Origin: Gaoshiqia hydrogeniformans
GTDB lineage: Bacteria > Bacteroidota > Bacteroidia > Bacteroidales > Prolixibacteraceae
Assembly (NCBI RefSeq): GCF_049347105.1
Contig: NZ_CP186334.1
Location: 3,596,001-3,660,000, forward strand
Reading direction: 5' to 3'
Length of the DNA: 64,000 nt
In this document: positions 1 to 8,690 of the stretch, in pieces
Position numbering within the stretch: the first letter of the stretch is position 1
Layout: every line of letters starts with the position of its first letter
Notes under the pieces: generated by a model
Databases searched by the model: none
What the model saw: only the letters and a program-made list of their open reading frames with translations
Told to the model about the DNA's origin: nothing
Program-made: the position numbers and the translations under genes

Positions 1-2
1 AC

Positions 3-1082
3 GGATTCTTTGGCGATCAAACAAACCCCCGTTATTTCATGGCGCTGGGATTGATGTTGTCCGCCTCGATGAGTTTGTTCTTCGGATTAAGCAGCGGGGT
101 CATTTCTTTTGGTATTTTTTGGCTGCTAAACGGCTGGTTTCAGGGAATGGGATTTCCTCCCTGCGCCAACAGTATTACCAACTGGTTTTCGCCGAAAGAG
201 CGTGGCGTTAAGTTTTCATTCTGGAACACGTCGCATTCGATTGGCGCGGGATTGGTGTTGGTACTGAATAGTTTTCTGGTGGGTTACGATTGGCGTTATT
301 GTTTTTTTGTACCTGCCGCCCTGGCATTTATCGGAGCCTTGTTTTTAATTAACCGTTTGAGGGATAAGCCTGAATCGTTGGGTCTACCGCCGGTAGATGT
401 TTATAAAAACGAGGAGCCCGAAGTGGGCGACGATCAGAGCGAAGGCGATGAGAAGGGTTTTAAACAGTTTGTCCGAAAAAAGGTTTTTGGCAACCCGGCG
501 ATCTGGTTTCTTTGTCTGGCAAACCTGTTCCTGTATACCATTCGATATGCTATTCTCGACTGGGGGCCCACTTTCCTGACGGAGATGAAAGGGGTTGAAC
601 TGCAACGGGCCGGCTGGCTGGTTGCCGGGTATGAAGGTTTCGGAATTTTGGGGATGCTTTCAAGCGGATGGATGATGGACCGGGTTTTTAAAGGCCGGGG
701 TGGCCGGGCGGCCCTGATCTATATGCTGATTTGTACGGTAGCTGTTTTCTTCTTCTGGAAATTGCCGCACGAAAGTCCGTTCTTTTATGGAATCCTGCTT
801 TGTGTCGTCGGGTTCTTTATTTACGGGCCGCAAGCGCTGGTTGGTATCATTGCTGCTAACCTGGCAACAAAAAGGGCTGCCGCCACAGCGATTGGTTTAA
901 CCGGACTTTTTGGCTATTTAAGTACCGTTCTGTCAGGATGGGGCTTGGGTGTCATTGTTACCAAACACGGCTGGGGTATGGGTTTTCTGATTCTGGTTAT
1001 TGCCGGAATGGCCGCGACGCTGTTCTTCGCTTTCACCTGGAACTCAGGGTATATCCAGGAAAAGAAAACCGTCGGAAATTAA
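3..1082 (+). CDS. MFS transporter, OPA (GlpT/UhpC-like) family, 5' truncated
   Basis: The frame is open from the left edge, so the true start lies outside the window; about 359 residues remain, ending with TAA at 1080-1082. The visible part is strongly hydrophobic with about nine to ten membrane spans. It includes the segment around GMGFPPCANSITNWF and the PKERG loop, both typical of the organophosphate:phosphate antiporter family (GlpT, UhpT, UhpC). A charged acidic cytoplasmic loop (near residues 120-145 of the visible part) separates the two six-helix halves. The family exchanges phosphate for sugar phosphates or glycerol-3-phosphate in the inner membrane; the substrate here cannot be read from sequence. 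It converges with the minus-strand DUF1593 gene, with a hairpin between them. Confidence 0.85.
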   Translation, partial: GFFGDQTNPRYFMALGLMLSASMSLFFGLSSGVISFGIFWLLNGWFQGMGFPPCANSITNWFSPKERGVKFSFWNTSHSIGAGLVLVLNSFLVGYDWRYCFFVPAALAFIGALFLINRLRDKPESLGLPPVDVYKNEEPEVGDDQSEGDEKGFKQFVRKKVFGNPAIWFLCLANLFLYTIRYAILDWGPTFLTEMKGVELQRAGWLVAGYEGFGILGMLSSGWMMDRVFKGRGGRAALIYMLICTVAVFFFWKLPHESPFFYGILLCVVGFFIYGPQALVGIIAANLATKRAAATAIGLTGLFGYLSTVLSGWGLGVIVTKHGWGMGFLILVIAGMAATLFFAFTWNSGYIQEKKTVGN

Positions 1083-1094
1083 GCTAATAGAGGA

Positions 1095-1137
1095 GAATGC
1101 CCATCGCGACAGGATGTTGCCTGCGTCATGGGTATTC
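1095..1137. terminator. Hairpin between convergent genes
   Basis: GAATGCCCAT at 1095-1104 pairs with ATGGGTATTC at 1128-1137 (one G-T pair), and the inner arms can pair further. It lies between the stops of the transporter (plus) and the DUF1593 gene (minus), so it could terminate both. The trailing sequence is only moderately T-rich. Confidence 0.5.
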
Positions 1138-1144
1138 TTGAATC

Positions 1145-2458
1145 TTATTTCTTTTGATCAGGAACCCGGCAACGTTCGATGCGTTCTGCAAAATCGGTCA
1201 GAAATTCCCTGCGCCATTGGTTCACCGTTTTGGCTCCGATGTGCGGGTCTTCGCGCCATTCCGGGCGGGGATCATCGGTGTACCAGTTTGGAAATCCGGG
1301 GGAAGGCGCATTGGCCAGATCGGGTGATGTGCTTACCGCCGTCACCTCGCCTTTTCGACCATTCAGCTCAGGCACATTGCTTTCAATTTCGAATTGAAAT
1401 ACGCTGGCCCCTTTAGGTGAAAAGCGAAAACGTATGGTGCCGTCGTTACTGATGGTTCCGGGCAGCGCCTGGTTTTCCACGATCAGGTGGGCTTCCGGCC
1501 CCGATGGCAATTGATCGGGCAGGGGCAGGGCCAGTTCCATAACGGTAAACTCGGCGATGGTGTCGTTCAATGCCGGCATCCGGTTAAACAACCGGTAAGG
1601 CCGTTCCCAGGCACGTATATACTGTCCGCCCCAGTTGGGGAGAGTCGGATCTTCCGGGTTCGGACTATTCAGTAACCAGGCAAGCGAGGGCGTGTCGCCC
1701 ATTTTGATGGCGCCTCCCAGTTGGGTCATGAAAAAATCGCCGAGCGCACCCCGTTGGCTGATGTATTTTTCCGGGAAGCCGGTATTACTCCACTCACCCG
1801 ACTGATTTCCACCGGTAAACCAACCCCGGTAGGTGGCGTTTGATTCGATGGTCCATAAATTGGGATGATGATCGGCTATGTATTGATAGGCATCCGGTCC
1901 CCACTTTTTGTTGGGGCCGCCAATGTAGTATATGCGCAGCCTGGGCAAAATGTCGGGTGCATCGTGCAGCGCCTGTGCCAGATCTTCAATCCCGCCCCAA
2001 ACCAGGATATACAAAGGGCGGGGATCATTCTTCCGGGCGCAAGTCACAATCCATTCCGAACCTTCTGTTGGCTTGTCAAATCCGCTGTATCCGGCCACTT
2101 CGGTGGCGCCCTGTTTGGTCATCCGGCGCAGCGAGTCTGCCGAGGGGTACCTGTGAGAGGACCTTGCCAGGTTGAGGTAATCTTTTTCATATTGATCGAT
2201 GACCTGAAGGATGTGTTCTTTTCTTCCCGGCCCGAACGGCGATGAGATTAATCCTTCAATATCGAGCATATCAGCATAAAGAAGCAGATGTACCATCGAT
2301 TGAAAATCATCGGGATCGGTTCCGCCGATGTCTGTCGATACGATGACCCGCAAACGGTTGTCGGCGGTTGGGGCCGGTTGCTTTTGGGGCGTACTGCACC
2401 TGAAAAAAATGAGGCTTAATGCTGCTAACATGCTAAAACGATGCAAAAAATGGATCAT
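1145..2458 (-). CDS. Secreted DUF1593 (nucleoside-hydrolase-like) lipoprotein
   Basis: A 437-aa protein with a lipoprotein signal peptide; Cys lies in the FFRCS box near residue 21. It is probably exported and lipidated. Residues about 36-310 match the DUF1593 family, which has the fold of inosine-uridine nucleoside hydrolases. The N-terminal acidic metal-site motif is intact as TDIGGTDPDDF. A C-terminal beta domain (about 310-410) follows, as usual for the family. It is the last gene of the minus-strand pectin block, 54 bp after the PL10-DUF1593 gene, whose second domain is a paralogue of this one. DUF1593 proteins have no settled biochemical role; a glycosidase acting on a furanoside is plausible but unproven. 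Confidence 0.8.
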   Translation of the reverse strand: MIHFLHRFSMLAALSLIFFRCSTPQKQPAPTADNRLRVIVSTDIGGTDPDDFQSMVHLLLYADMLDIEGLISSPFGPGRKEHILQVIDQYEKDYLNLARSSHRYPSADSLRRMTKQGATEVAGYSGFDKPTEGSEWIVTCARKNDPRPLYILVWGGIEDLAQALHDAPDILPRLRIYYIGGPNKKWGPDAYQYIADHHPNLWTIESNATYRGWFTGGNQSGEWSNTGFPEKYISQRGALGDFFMTQLGGAIKMGDTPSLAWLLNSPNPEDPTLPNWGGQYIRAWERPYRLFNRMPALNDTIAEFTVMELALPLPDQLPSGPEAHLIVENQALPGTISNDGTIRFRFSPKGASVFQFEIESNVPELNGRKGEVTAVSTSPDLANAPSPGFPNWYTDDPRPEWREDPHIGAKTVNQWRREFLTDFAERIERCRVPDQKK

Positions 2459-2512
2459 GGTCTGCTTAATTTTTCGTCAAACAATTAGGATACTGCTGAT
2501 TACGGCGACTGA

Positions 2513-4987
2513 CTACTTGCTTACATTGACAATCACACGTTTGTAACGGGTCAGTCGGGGACTGCCGTGGTCGGTTACCGCCAGGATGATATGAATAGTT
2601 CCCAATCCGGGAGGCATCACCCGTTGGGTGGGCACCATCAGCCAGGCTTCCGGCTGATCAAAATTTTTAATTTCGACGGGCTGGCCGCTTCGGGCTGACG
2701 AAACAGGAAACGAACCGGCTTCGGCATAGCAAAACCAATGGTACGAAAGCGCATCGCCGTCAGGGTCGGTTGAGCTTTTGGCGCTCAGGTTGATTCGTTC
2801 GCCGGGTGTGGCCGTCAGGTATTGGTCGTGATCGAGTATCGCCAGCGGCGGATGATTTGCCTTTTCAAACGGGAGAATGGTCCAGTCCATCCGTGCGGCA
2901 AAATCGTTTTGAAAAGCTTCGCGCCACCGCCAAATGGTTTCGTGGTTGCCGTCGTGCCAGCGGCCGTCAATACCCAACACTTCGTCATCGGCATCGCTCC
3001 AGATGGGACGGGTTTCGGGTTCCAAATGCCATTTTTGCATACGTGGGGTGTACTGTTCATAGCGGCCGCCCCAGCCGCCCCATTCCGGGTGTTCCGGATT
3101 GCTTAGTCCGTTGTTGATCAGGTTGAGGAACGAAGGCGTATCACCTTCCATTAAGAAATCCCAGCGCGGGTATTGTGCGCCAAGCGGTCCTTTGCGGCGT
3201 ATGTTTGTGTCGAGCCATTCGTTGGTGACCAGCGAAAAATCGGCGCCATCGCAGCGGGCATGAAAATAGTCGCCGCTAATGCCGCTCCATGTCGCGTGAT
3301 GGTATGCTCCTCCTGCATTAAAGCCGGGGCTGACAACGTAAAACAAATCAGGAAACTCCTTGCGAATCCAGGGGCCGCTGTCGTCCTGGTCGGAAATGGT
3401 ATACACCCGAAGTTTTGAAACAAAAGCTGCCAATTCTTCTTTTGAACGTGTTTCCCTGATTTTCCACAGCGCCTGGGCCAGCACATTGGGCCCACCCCAA
3501 ACAGTAACCCACACCGGGCGCTGGTCGTCGTGGTCAACTGAAGCAATGAGCGCTTCCGAAGCGGGTGAATCTTTACCTTTGCCGACAGCTAACATCCCGT
3601 ATTCAGGAAGTCCCTCGGTAATCACAGCCTGCATATTATCTCCGGTTGGAAAGCCGGTTTCGTGTTTTTCCAAATTATCCCTAACCTTACCGTAAGCGTC
3701 AACAATCTCCCTGATTCGCCAGGTGGCCACCTTGTTTTTTTGATGGATCGAGGTGGTAGCCGCCAGTCCTTCAATATCCCAGTGGTTGGCATACACTAAA
3801 AAACGGACCATCGACATGGCGTCGTCCGGTTCATTTTCGATATCAGTGAGCACAAATACGCGGGGCTTTTCAGGATGTTTTGCTTTCCATTTGGGGTAGT
3901 CTTCGTTGATCAGTTCCTCGGGCCAGTTTCCATAATAACTGTAGCCGACCCGGCGTTCACGTTCAATTTCGGCAAATGAATAACGGATCACCTGGTCGCG
4001 CCCGGTAAAGATGGGTTTGTTTGTTTCAATTTCATAAAAACGGGCCCATAGCGGTTTGGCTTCGGGATCAGCCTCCACCCAGGCGTCTCTTTCGCCATCG
4101 GCTGCTACACCGCGGCGAAAACGCATGCCTGTTATTTGTACTTCGCTGAACCAGTTGATTGCTCCTTCAATTGCTTGTTTTACTTTTTCTGACGGATGAT
4201 CGATATCCATCAGAAAACGGACGATTGGTACGCTTTCGCTTCCTGAAACAGAAGGCGGTTCAAAATTACGCGCCCAAGCCGGCTGGAGGCTGTGCTGGTC
4301 ATATTGTGCACACCAGGCCGTCAGTTTCCCGTTGACTCTGATTTGTGTTTTCAGGATACATTTCAGTCCTTTGTCAACGGCTTCGGCAGCTTTTTCGCGA
4401 TAAACATCGTCCACAAAATGATAAGGTGTTTGGCTGCCGGCAATGTCCCGGAGGAAAAACATCACGTTCATCATGGCATTGTCGTTAAACGTAATTTCAG
4501 AATAATAACCATGATCGCGCAAGGGATAGAACTGCGGCCAGCCCCCGTTTTTGTATTGTGCGGCCAGCAGGTAGTCCAGCCCCCTGAAAAACGATTCTTT
4601 ATACGTTGCTTCCCCCGTGGCATCGATCATCAGCGCCAGAAATCTTAAGGGGGTAGTTGTGGCGCCATTGTCGATTGTGTTTGTTTCGTTACCGGTACGT
4701 ATTTTCTGTAGATAGTCATCAGATTCAGGTTGGGCGGCGATGTTTGTATTTTTGGGCCATGCCCCTGCATCGGATTGATACTGGATGACATTGTTGGCGA
4801 TTTCGCGCGCTTCAACGCCGGAATACCATACTGGACTCTTACGCAACAAAGCGCCTGACCATTTTTGTTCATCCGGGTTAGCTGCTTCCGCCTTCGTATG
4901 AATACTTTCTGCAACAATAATGGTCCCGACAAGCGTAAGACAGAATAAAACCAGTGGTCTGAAAAATTGCTTCGTTTTTTTCTTCAT
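2513..4987 (-). CDS. Pectate lyase (PL10) fused to DUF1593 domain
   Basis: An 824-aa secreted protein with signal peptide at residues 1-35. Residues about 40-350 are a PL10-type pectate lyase: an alpha/alpha toroid opening around the WYSGVEA segment, with YQSDAGAWPKN and NGGWPQFYPL. This cleaves polygalacturonate by beta-elimination. From about residue 372 a DUF1593 nucleoside-hydrolase-like domain begins (RVFVLTDIENEPDDAMSM), keeping the aspartate cluster, and ends near 690. A C-terminal Ig-like/DUF1593_C region follows. It is separated from the PL1-like gene upstream by only 2 bp, so the two are co-transcribed. The fusion couples backbone cleavage to a second, unknown hydrolytic step on the same substrate. 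Confidence 0.85.
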   Translation of the reverse strand: MKKKTKQFFRPLVLFCLTLVGTIIVAESIHTKAEAANPDEQKWSGALLRKSPVWYSGVEAREIANNVIQYQSDAGAWPKNTNIAAQPESDDYLQKIRTGNETNTIDNGATTTPLRFLALMIDATGEATYKESFFRGLDYLLAAQYKNGGWPQFYPLRDHGYYSEITFNDNAMMNVMFFLRDIAGSQTPYHFVDDVYREKAAEAVDKGLKCILKTQIRVNGKLTAWCAQYDQHSLQPAWARNFEPPSVSGSESVPIVRFLMDIDHPSEKVKQAIEGAINWFSEVQITGMRFRRGVAADGERDAWVEADPEAKPLWARFYEIETNKPIFTGRDQVIRYSFAEIERERRVGYSYYGNWPEELINEDYPKWKAKHPEKPRVFVLTDIENEPDDAMSMVRFLVYANHWDIEGLAATTSIHQKNKVATWRIREIVDAYGKVRDNLEKHETGFPTGDNMQAVITEGLPEYGMLAVGKGKDSPASEALIASVDHDDQRPVWVTVWGGPNVLAQALWKIRETRSKEELAAFVSKLRVYTISDQDDSGPWIRKEFPDLFYVVSPGFNAGGAYHHATWSGISGDYFHARCDGADFSLVTNEWLDTNIRRKGPLGAQYPRWDFLMEGDTPSFLNLINNGLSNPEHPEWGGWGGRYEQYTPRMQKWHLEPETRPIWSDADDEVLGIDGRWHDGNHETIWRWREAFQNDFAARMDWTILPFEKANHPPLAILDHDQYLTATPGERINLSAKSSTDPDGDALSYHWFCYAEAGSFPVSSARSGQPVEIKNFDQPEAWLMVPTQRVMPPGLGTIHIILAVTDHGSPRLTRYKRVIVNVSK

Positions 4988-4989
4988 GA

Positions 4990-6366
4990 TTATTTAATGC
5001 TGTTAATATATTTTTCCAACATGGTGTAGCCATCAGTTTCCACCAGGTTTCTGTCGTCAGGACTATGGGGATCAAGTCCATTTTTAATTTCCCACTCATC
5101 CGGCATTCCATCGTGATCGGAATCTTTTGGAGCAAGAACACTTTTGAGTTCGGGCCAGCCGCCAACGTCATTTTGCGAGTCAATGATGCCGCTGATTGCT
5201 GATGGTTCGTTGGCTCCGTGGCTCCTGCCGTATGCTTTACCTTGATACGTGGCGAAACGACCCCGTGTTTCTTCAATAATCCGGGAATCCACAGCATCTC
5301 TTTTGGGTAAAACGGCGCCTGCCTTATCAAGAACAAGTCGATATGATTCTTCTGCGGTTTGTTGATGAATTGGCATGGATGGCCAGGGAGTATCCAGTTT
5401 AATTTTATTCAGTGAGATTTGGGTTTGTACACCACCATTCCAATTATCTGTTGAAACCTCTGTGTTTCCTTCAACAATGTTGTTTGCGATATACCATTTT
5501 CCATAATCTTCTTCATTTCTGAAAGAAGGATTAGCGATGCGGTAAAGTATTTCGCCTGATCGTGTAGCCGGACCGGGTTTGTAGTAGTTGCCCACGATGT
5601 TGAACGTCGAAAAGTTGAGCTTATCAGTTCCAACTTGTTGTTTTTCTCCGCCGTAAAGGCTGTTGAATCCCCAATTATAAATGACATTATTCCGGTAATC
5701 GGTATAACCTGACCCGGATGCCATGCGCGGGTTGCGGCTGCTGTGGTGCGCCAGCAGGTTATGATGATAAGTGCTGTAATTGCTGCCCCAAATACCGCCA
5801 TAGCCGTGTGAGCCTTTTACATGATTTGATCCGCACAAGCTTTCCGAAATTAAACACCATTGAACGGTAATACTGTCACAGTGATAGATCGACATCGTTT
5901 CATCAATGCTCCAGCTTGCCGAGACATGGTCCAGGATGATGTGTTTTCTATATCTGCAGGAAATGGCATCGTAATCTTTTCCGGAAATATCACCGGGCCT
6001 TACCCGGATGTATCTGACAATGACATGGTCGGCAGCAATGTTAAGCGGATGGTTTTTGATACAAATACCATCGCCAGGTGCCGTCTGGCCTGCAATGGTT
6101 ATGAAGGGATTCATAATCGTTATCGGACTTTCAAGCTCAATGTTGCCTGATACTCTGAAAACGACGGTTCGGGGCCCGGATGCTTCCACTGCAACCCGCA
6201 AGCTGCCTTCTCCGCTATCATTTAGGTTGATTACTTCGCAAACCATACCACCTCTTCCTCCTTTTGCATATTTGCCATACCCTTCGGCAGTCGGAAATGC
6301 CGGTTGCTGGGCATAATTGCTTATAGCCAGAAATAATAATACAATAATGATTGTTAATTTTTTCAT
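4990..6366 (-). CDS. Secreted pectate lyase, PL1-like
   Basis: 458 aa with an N-terminal signal peptide (about residues 1-19, ending in YAQQ). The body is a right-handed parallel beta-helix of the pectate-lyase type common in Bacteroidota. It opens with FPTAEGYGKYAKGGRGG, contains the VSASWSIDE turn and the LLAHHSSRNPRMASG segment carrying the likely catalytic arginine. The C-terminus has a calcium-binding DSDHDGMPDEWE motif, as in many secreted Bacteroidota lyases. It should cleave de-esterified homogalacturonan in the periplasm or outside the cell. It precedes the PL10-DUF1593 gene in the same transcript and lies downstream of SusC/SusD. Confidence 0.85.
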   Translation of the reverse strand: MKKLTIIIVLLFLAISNYAQQPAFPTAEGYGKYAKGGRGGMVCEVINLNDSGEGSLRVAVEASGPRTVVFRVSGNIELESPITIMNPFITIAGQTAPGDGICIKNHPLNIAADHVIVRYIRVRPGDISGKDYDAISCRYRKHIILDHVSASWSIDETMSIYHCDSITVQWCLISESLCGSNHVKGSHGYGGIWGSNYSTYHHNLLAHHSSRNPRMASGSGYTDYRNNVIYNWGFNSLYGGEKQQVGTDKLNFSTFNIVGNYYKPGPATRSGEILYRIANPSFRNEEDYGKWYIANNIVEGNTEVSTDNWNGGVQTQISLNKIKLDTPWPSMPIHQQTAEESYRLVLDKAGAVLPKRDAVDSRIIEETRGRFATYQGKAYGRSHGANEPSAISGIIDSQNDVGGWPELKSVLAPKDSDHDGMPDEWEIKNGLDPHSPDDRNLVETDGYTMLEKYINSIK

Positions 6367-6413
6367 GGTTGATGTAATTATCTAAAAGACGATATAAAAA
6401 AGTATTCAAAATA

Positions 6414-6454
6414 AGCCTGAAGTCCCCGCTATTTCAGTGGGCTGACTTCAGGCT
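6414..6454 (-). terminator. Hairpin after the SusCD/DUF5123 genes
   Basis: AGCCTGAAGT (6414-6423) and ACTTCAGGCT (6445-6454) form a perfect 10-bp inverted repeat, with further pairing of CCCGC with GTGGG inside. Read on the minus strand it follows the DUF5123-type gene and is followed by a T-rich run. It may cause partial termination that lowers lyase expression relative to SusCD. Confidence 0.6.
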
Positions 6455-6513
6455 AAAGTTTTATGACTGATTCAATTCTTTGCCGGCTTCAGACAGGAGC
6501 CATATCCAACGGA

Positions 6514-8664
6514 TTACCTCCAGCGCGGGTCTCCGATACCCAGGGTATATATCGGGTGGTTACGCACTTCATCCGTATTCCTGAAATACAAGCCGTTCAA
6601 GTTGTAAAGATGCGCATTCGTATCCCAGGCTGAACCTACTTTTCTACCTTTTGGATAAGGATCGACCATCAGGTTCTCCGGCGCAATTGGCGTTGGTCCG
6701 GTGATCACTTTTGTGGCTTCCAGACCGCCCGCATTGAGGGTTCCTCCGGCGTACCCGGCGCCCCGGCTGGCGTGACTAAATGGCTGGAGAGTAAAGATCT
6801 CTGCAGACGAATAGTAGGTGACCAGAGCGTTTGCCGATTTTGGCGAGGTGGAATAGTTATCGGCAACGTCGAAACTTAAACCCGGACGATAAGTTCTGAA
6901 ATCCATCCCGCTCAGGAAGAGCGCCCTGTCGTCGTTGGCCGCTTTCACGGCAATAAAGAGGTTCTTCTTAATGGTGTATTTGCTGTTGGCCGGCGGATTC
7001 TGATGTTGGATCATGTAGCGGCCGCTGGTGATGGCAAAAGCGTTTAAGAAGGTGTTGTTTTCAATGGTCACATTCCAGACAACGTTTGGCGCCCAATCCA
7101 GGTTGGCATTTTCGCGCATCAACTGGTCGTAGGAAATACCAATGAAGGAATTATTCCGGATGACGACATTATTGAAAATATTTGTTTTCGTGGAGTTTGC
7201 AGCACCGGTGATAAAGGGGTAACCACGCCCGTTGATGTCATACATACCGACATCGTGGAACAAACAATTTTCGACGGTGATGTTTTCGATCACCTGGCGG
7301 TTCGAACCTTGCGTTCGCATCCAACTCCGCACCATCCCCTGGAAATTGCAGTTACGAACCTCGAACCTGGCGCAGGTGAACGGCATGGATGCCGAGTGCT
7401 GATTGACAAAATAATTTCCGGCAATCGACTTATCCGCAGGCTTATTAAAGTAATTATAAGCATATGGCGCTTCGAAGTTAATATCGCTGAAGATGACATC
7501 GGCCACGGTGATACCGCCGATTTCGCCCGAAGCTGCCGGTCGTCCAAGCTGGAAGTTATAGTTATTTCCATTGGCCGGATTGGATTCGCTCCATCCGATA
7601 CCCATCAGGATTTTAGCCCGGTTGCTCGGGTCGTTTGATTTTAGGGTAAAACCTTTGGCCAAAACGGGGTTACTTCCCAGGTAGTAGGTTTTGCCCCCTT
7701 CGAGCAGGAAGATGGTGCCTTCGGCCAGGGAATTGTCATAAAGGTAGTTGTTCAGAATAGTATCAAGGCGTGATGCATTATGTTGTTGTGCCAAATCCGT
7801 TGCGTCAACCAGGTGCGGAATTAAAATGGGCTCGCCCACCTGTCCCCGCATCCGCACCATGGTGGTGTTGTACAGTCGGTCCCAGTAGCGTACAACCTGG
7901 TTGTTCAATCCGTTAACAACATACATGGAATTTGAGGTCAGGCCTTCTACTTCAATGTATCCGCGTTCCAGGTCTTCTTGTGTCAAACTAATTTTTTGAC
8001 TGGGCAAATCCCGGTTGTCTGAGGCCGGCTGGACCAGAATTTCGTCTAACAGAAATTTACCGTCTTCGTATTGAAAGGTGGGATTCAGAACAGACGGGTC
8101 TGTATTATATACCTTCAGGTCGAACCAAACTTTCATGCTGTTTTCCGTAACATCCGATACGTACACCACATCAGGGATACCCAGGCGTTCGCCCATTTCC
8201 CATTCGGCGCGTTCGTCGTTGTGCCCCGAATCCCCTTTTCCGTACCACTTCGAATGGTAGGCTTCGCCAAGCGGGGAGAGCGTTTGAATGGCAAAATTAT
8301 GCTTGGTTGAATATTGCAAATCTTCAATGGTCATTTTAAGAACATCAGGTCCAACGAGGGTATCCAGAAGAATATCGGCTGGCCGGTCCCAGGAACCGGA
8401 TTGGATTTTCATCTGGATCCGGTACCCGGCCGCGTCGTTAATGCCATTCCATACCAGGTACATGTCGTTTGTATTTACTACCTTACAGGAGTAGGGGTCG
8501 CTCGAATTACCGGTATTGGCCTGGTAGCGGAATACGGCCATGAACGACCTGTTGAGTTCTTCGTCGTTTGCATCAATTTTATAGAATTCCTCCTTGCAGG
8601 CATTCAGGAACATTGTTAAAACGACGGCAAGAACCATGCTGATTATAAAGATTTTATTTCTCAT
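6514..8664 (-). CDS. DUF4957/DUF5123-type surface lipoprotein (pectin PUL)
   Basis: 716 aa with a lipoprotein signal peptide (lipidation Cys in NACKEE, near residue 23). Residues about 45-270 are built of two fibronectin-III-like segments. From about 275 a parallel beta-helix region follows, matching the DUF4957/DUF5123 pair found beside SusCD in pectin loci. The C-terminal tail with NHPIYTLGIGDPRW is characteristic. No lyase catalytic residues can be assigned, so it may be a surface glycan-binding protein rather than an enzyme. It starts 26 bp after the SusD gene, in the third position of the SusCD operon, where such binding proteins usually sit. Confidence 0.8.
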   Translation of the reverse strand: MRNKIFIISMVLAVVLTMFLNACKEEFYKIDANDEELNRSFMAVFRYQANTGNSSDPYSCKVVNTNDMYLVWNGINDAAGYRIQMKIQSGSWDRPADILLDTLVGPDVLKMTIEDLQYSTKHNFAIQTLSPLGEAYHSKWYGKGDSGHNDERAEWEMGERLGIPDVVYVSDVTENSMKVWFDLKVYNTDPSVLNPTFQYEDGKFLLDEILVQPASDNRDLPSQKISLTQEDLERGYIEVEGLTSNSMYVVNGLNNQVVRYWDRLYNTTMVRMRGQVGEPILIPHLVDATDLAQQHNASRLDTILNNYLYDNSLAEGTIFLLEGGKTYYLGSNPVLAKGFTLKSNDPSNRAKILMGIGWSESNPANGNNYNFQLGRPAASGEIGGITVADVIFSDINFEAPYAYNYFNKPADKSIAGNYFVNQHSASMPFTCARFEVRNCNFQGMVRSWMRTQGSNRQVIENITVENCLFHDVGMYDINGRGYPFITGAANSTKTNIFNNVVIRNNSFIGISYDQLMRENANLDWAPNVVWNVTIENNTFLNAFAITSGRYMIQHQNPPANSKYTIKKNLFIAVKAANDDRALFLSGMDFRTYRPGLSFDVADNYSTSPKSANALVTYYSSAEIFTLQPFSHASRGAGYAGGTLNAGGLEATKVITGPTPIAPENLMVDPYPKGRKVGSAWDTNAHLYNLNGLYFRNTDEVRNHPIYTLGIGDPRWR

Positions 8665-8690
8665 ATGCGGATAGTTTTTTCAAGTGGTCA

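Noticed and set aside
1000..2245. Several plus-strand frames over the DUF1593 gene, and similar antisense frames elsewhere
   Set aside because: They are antisense to well-supported genes, with no recognisable domains and atypical composition; such shadows are common at this GC content.
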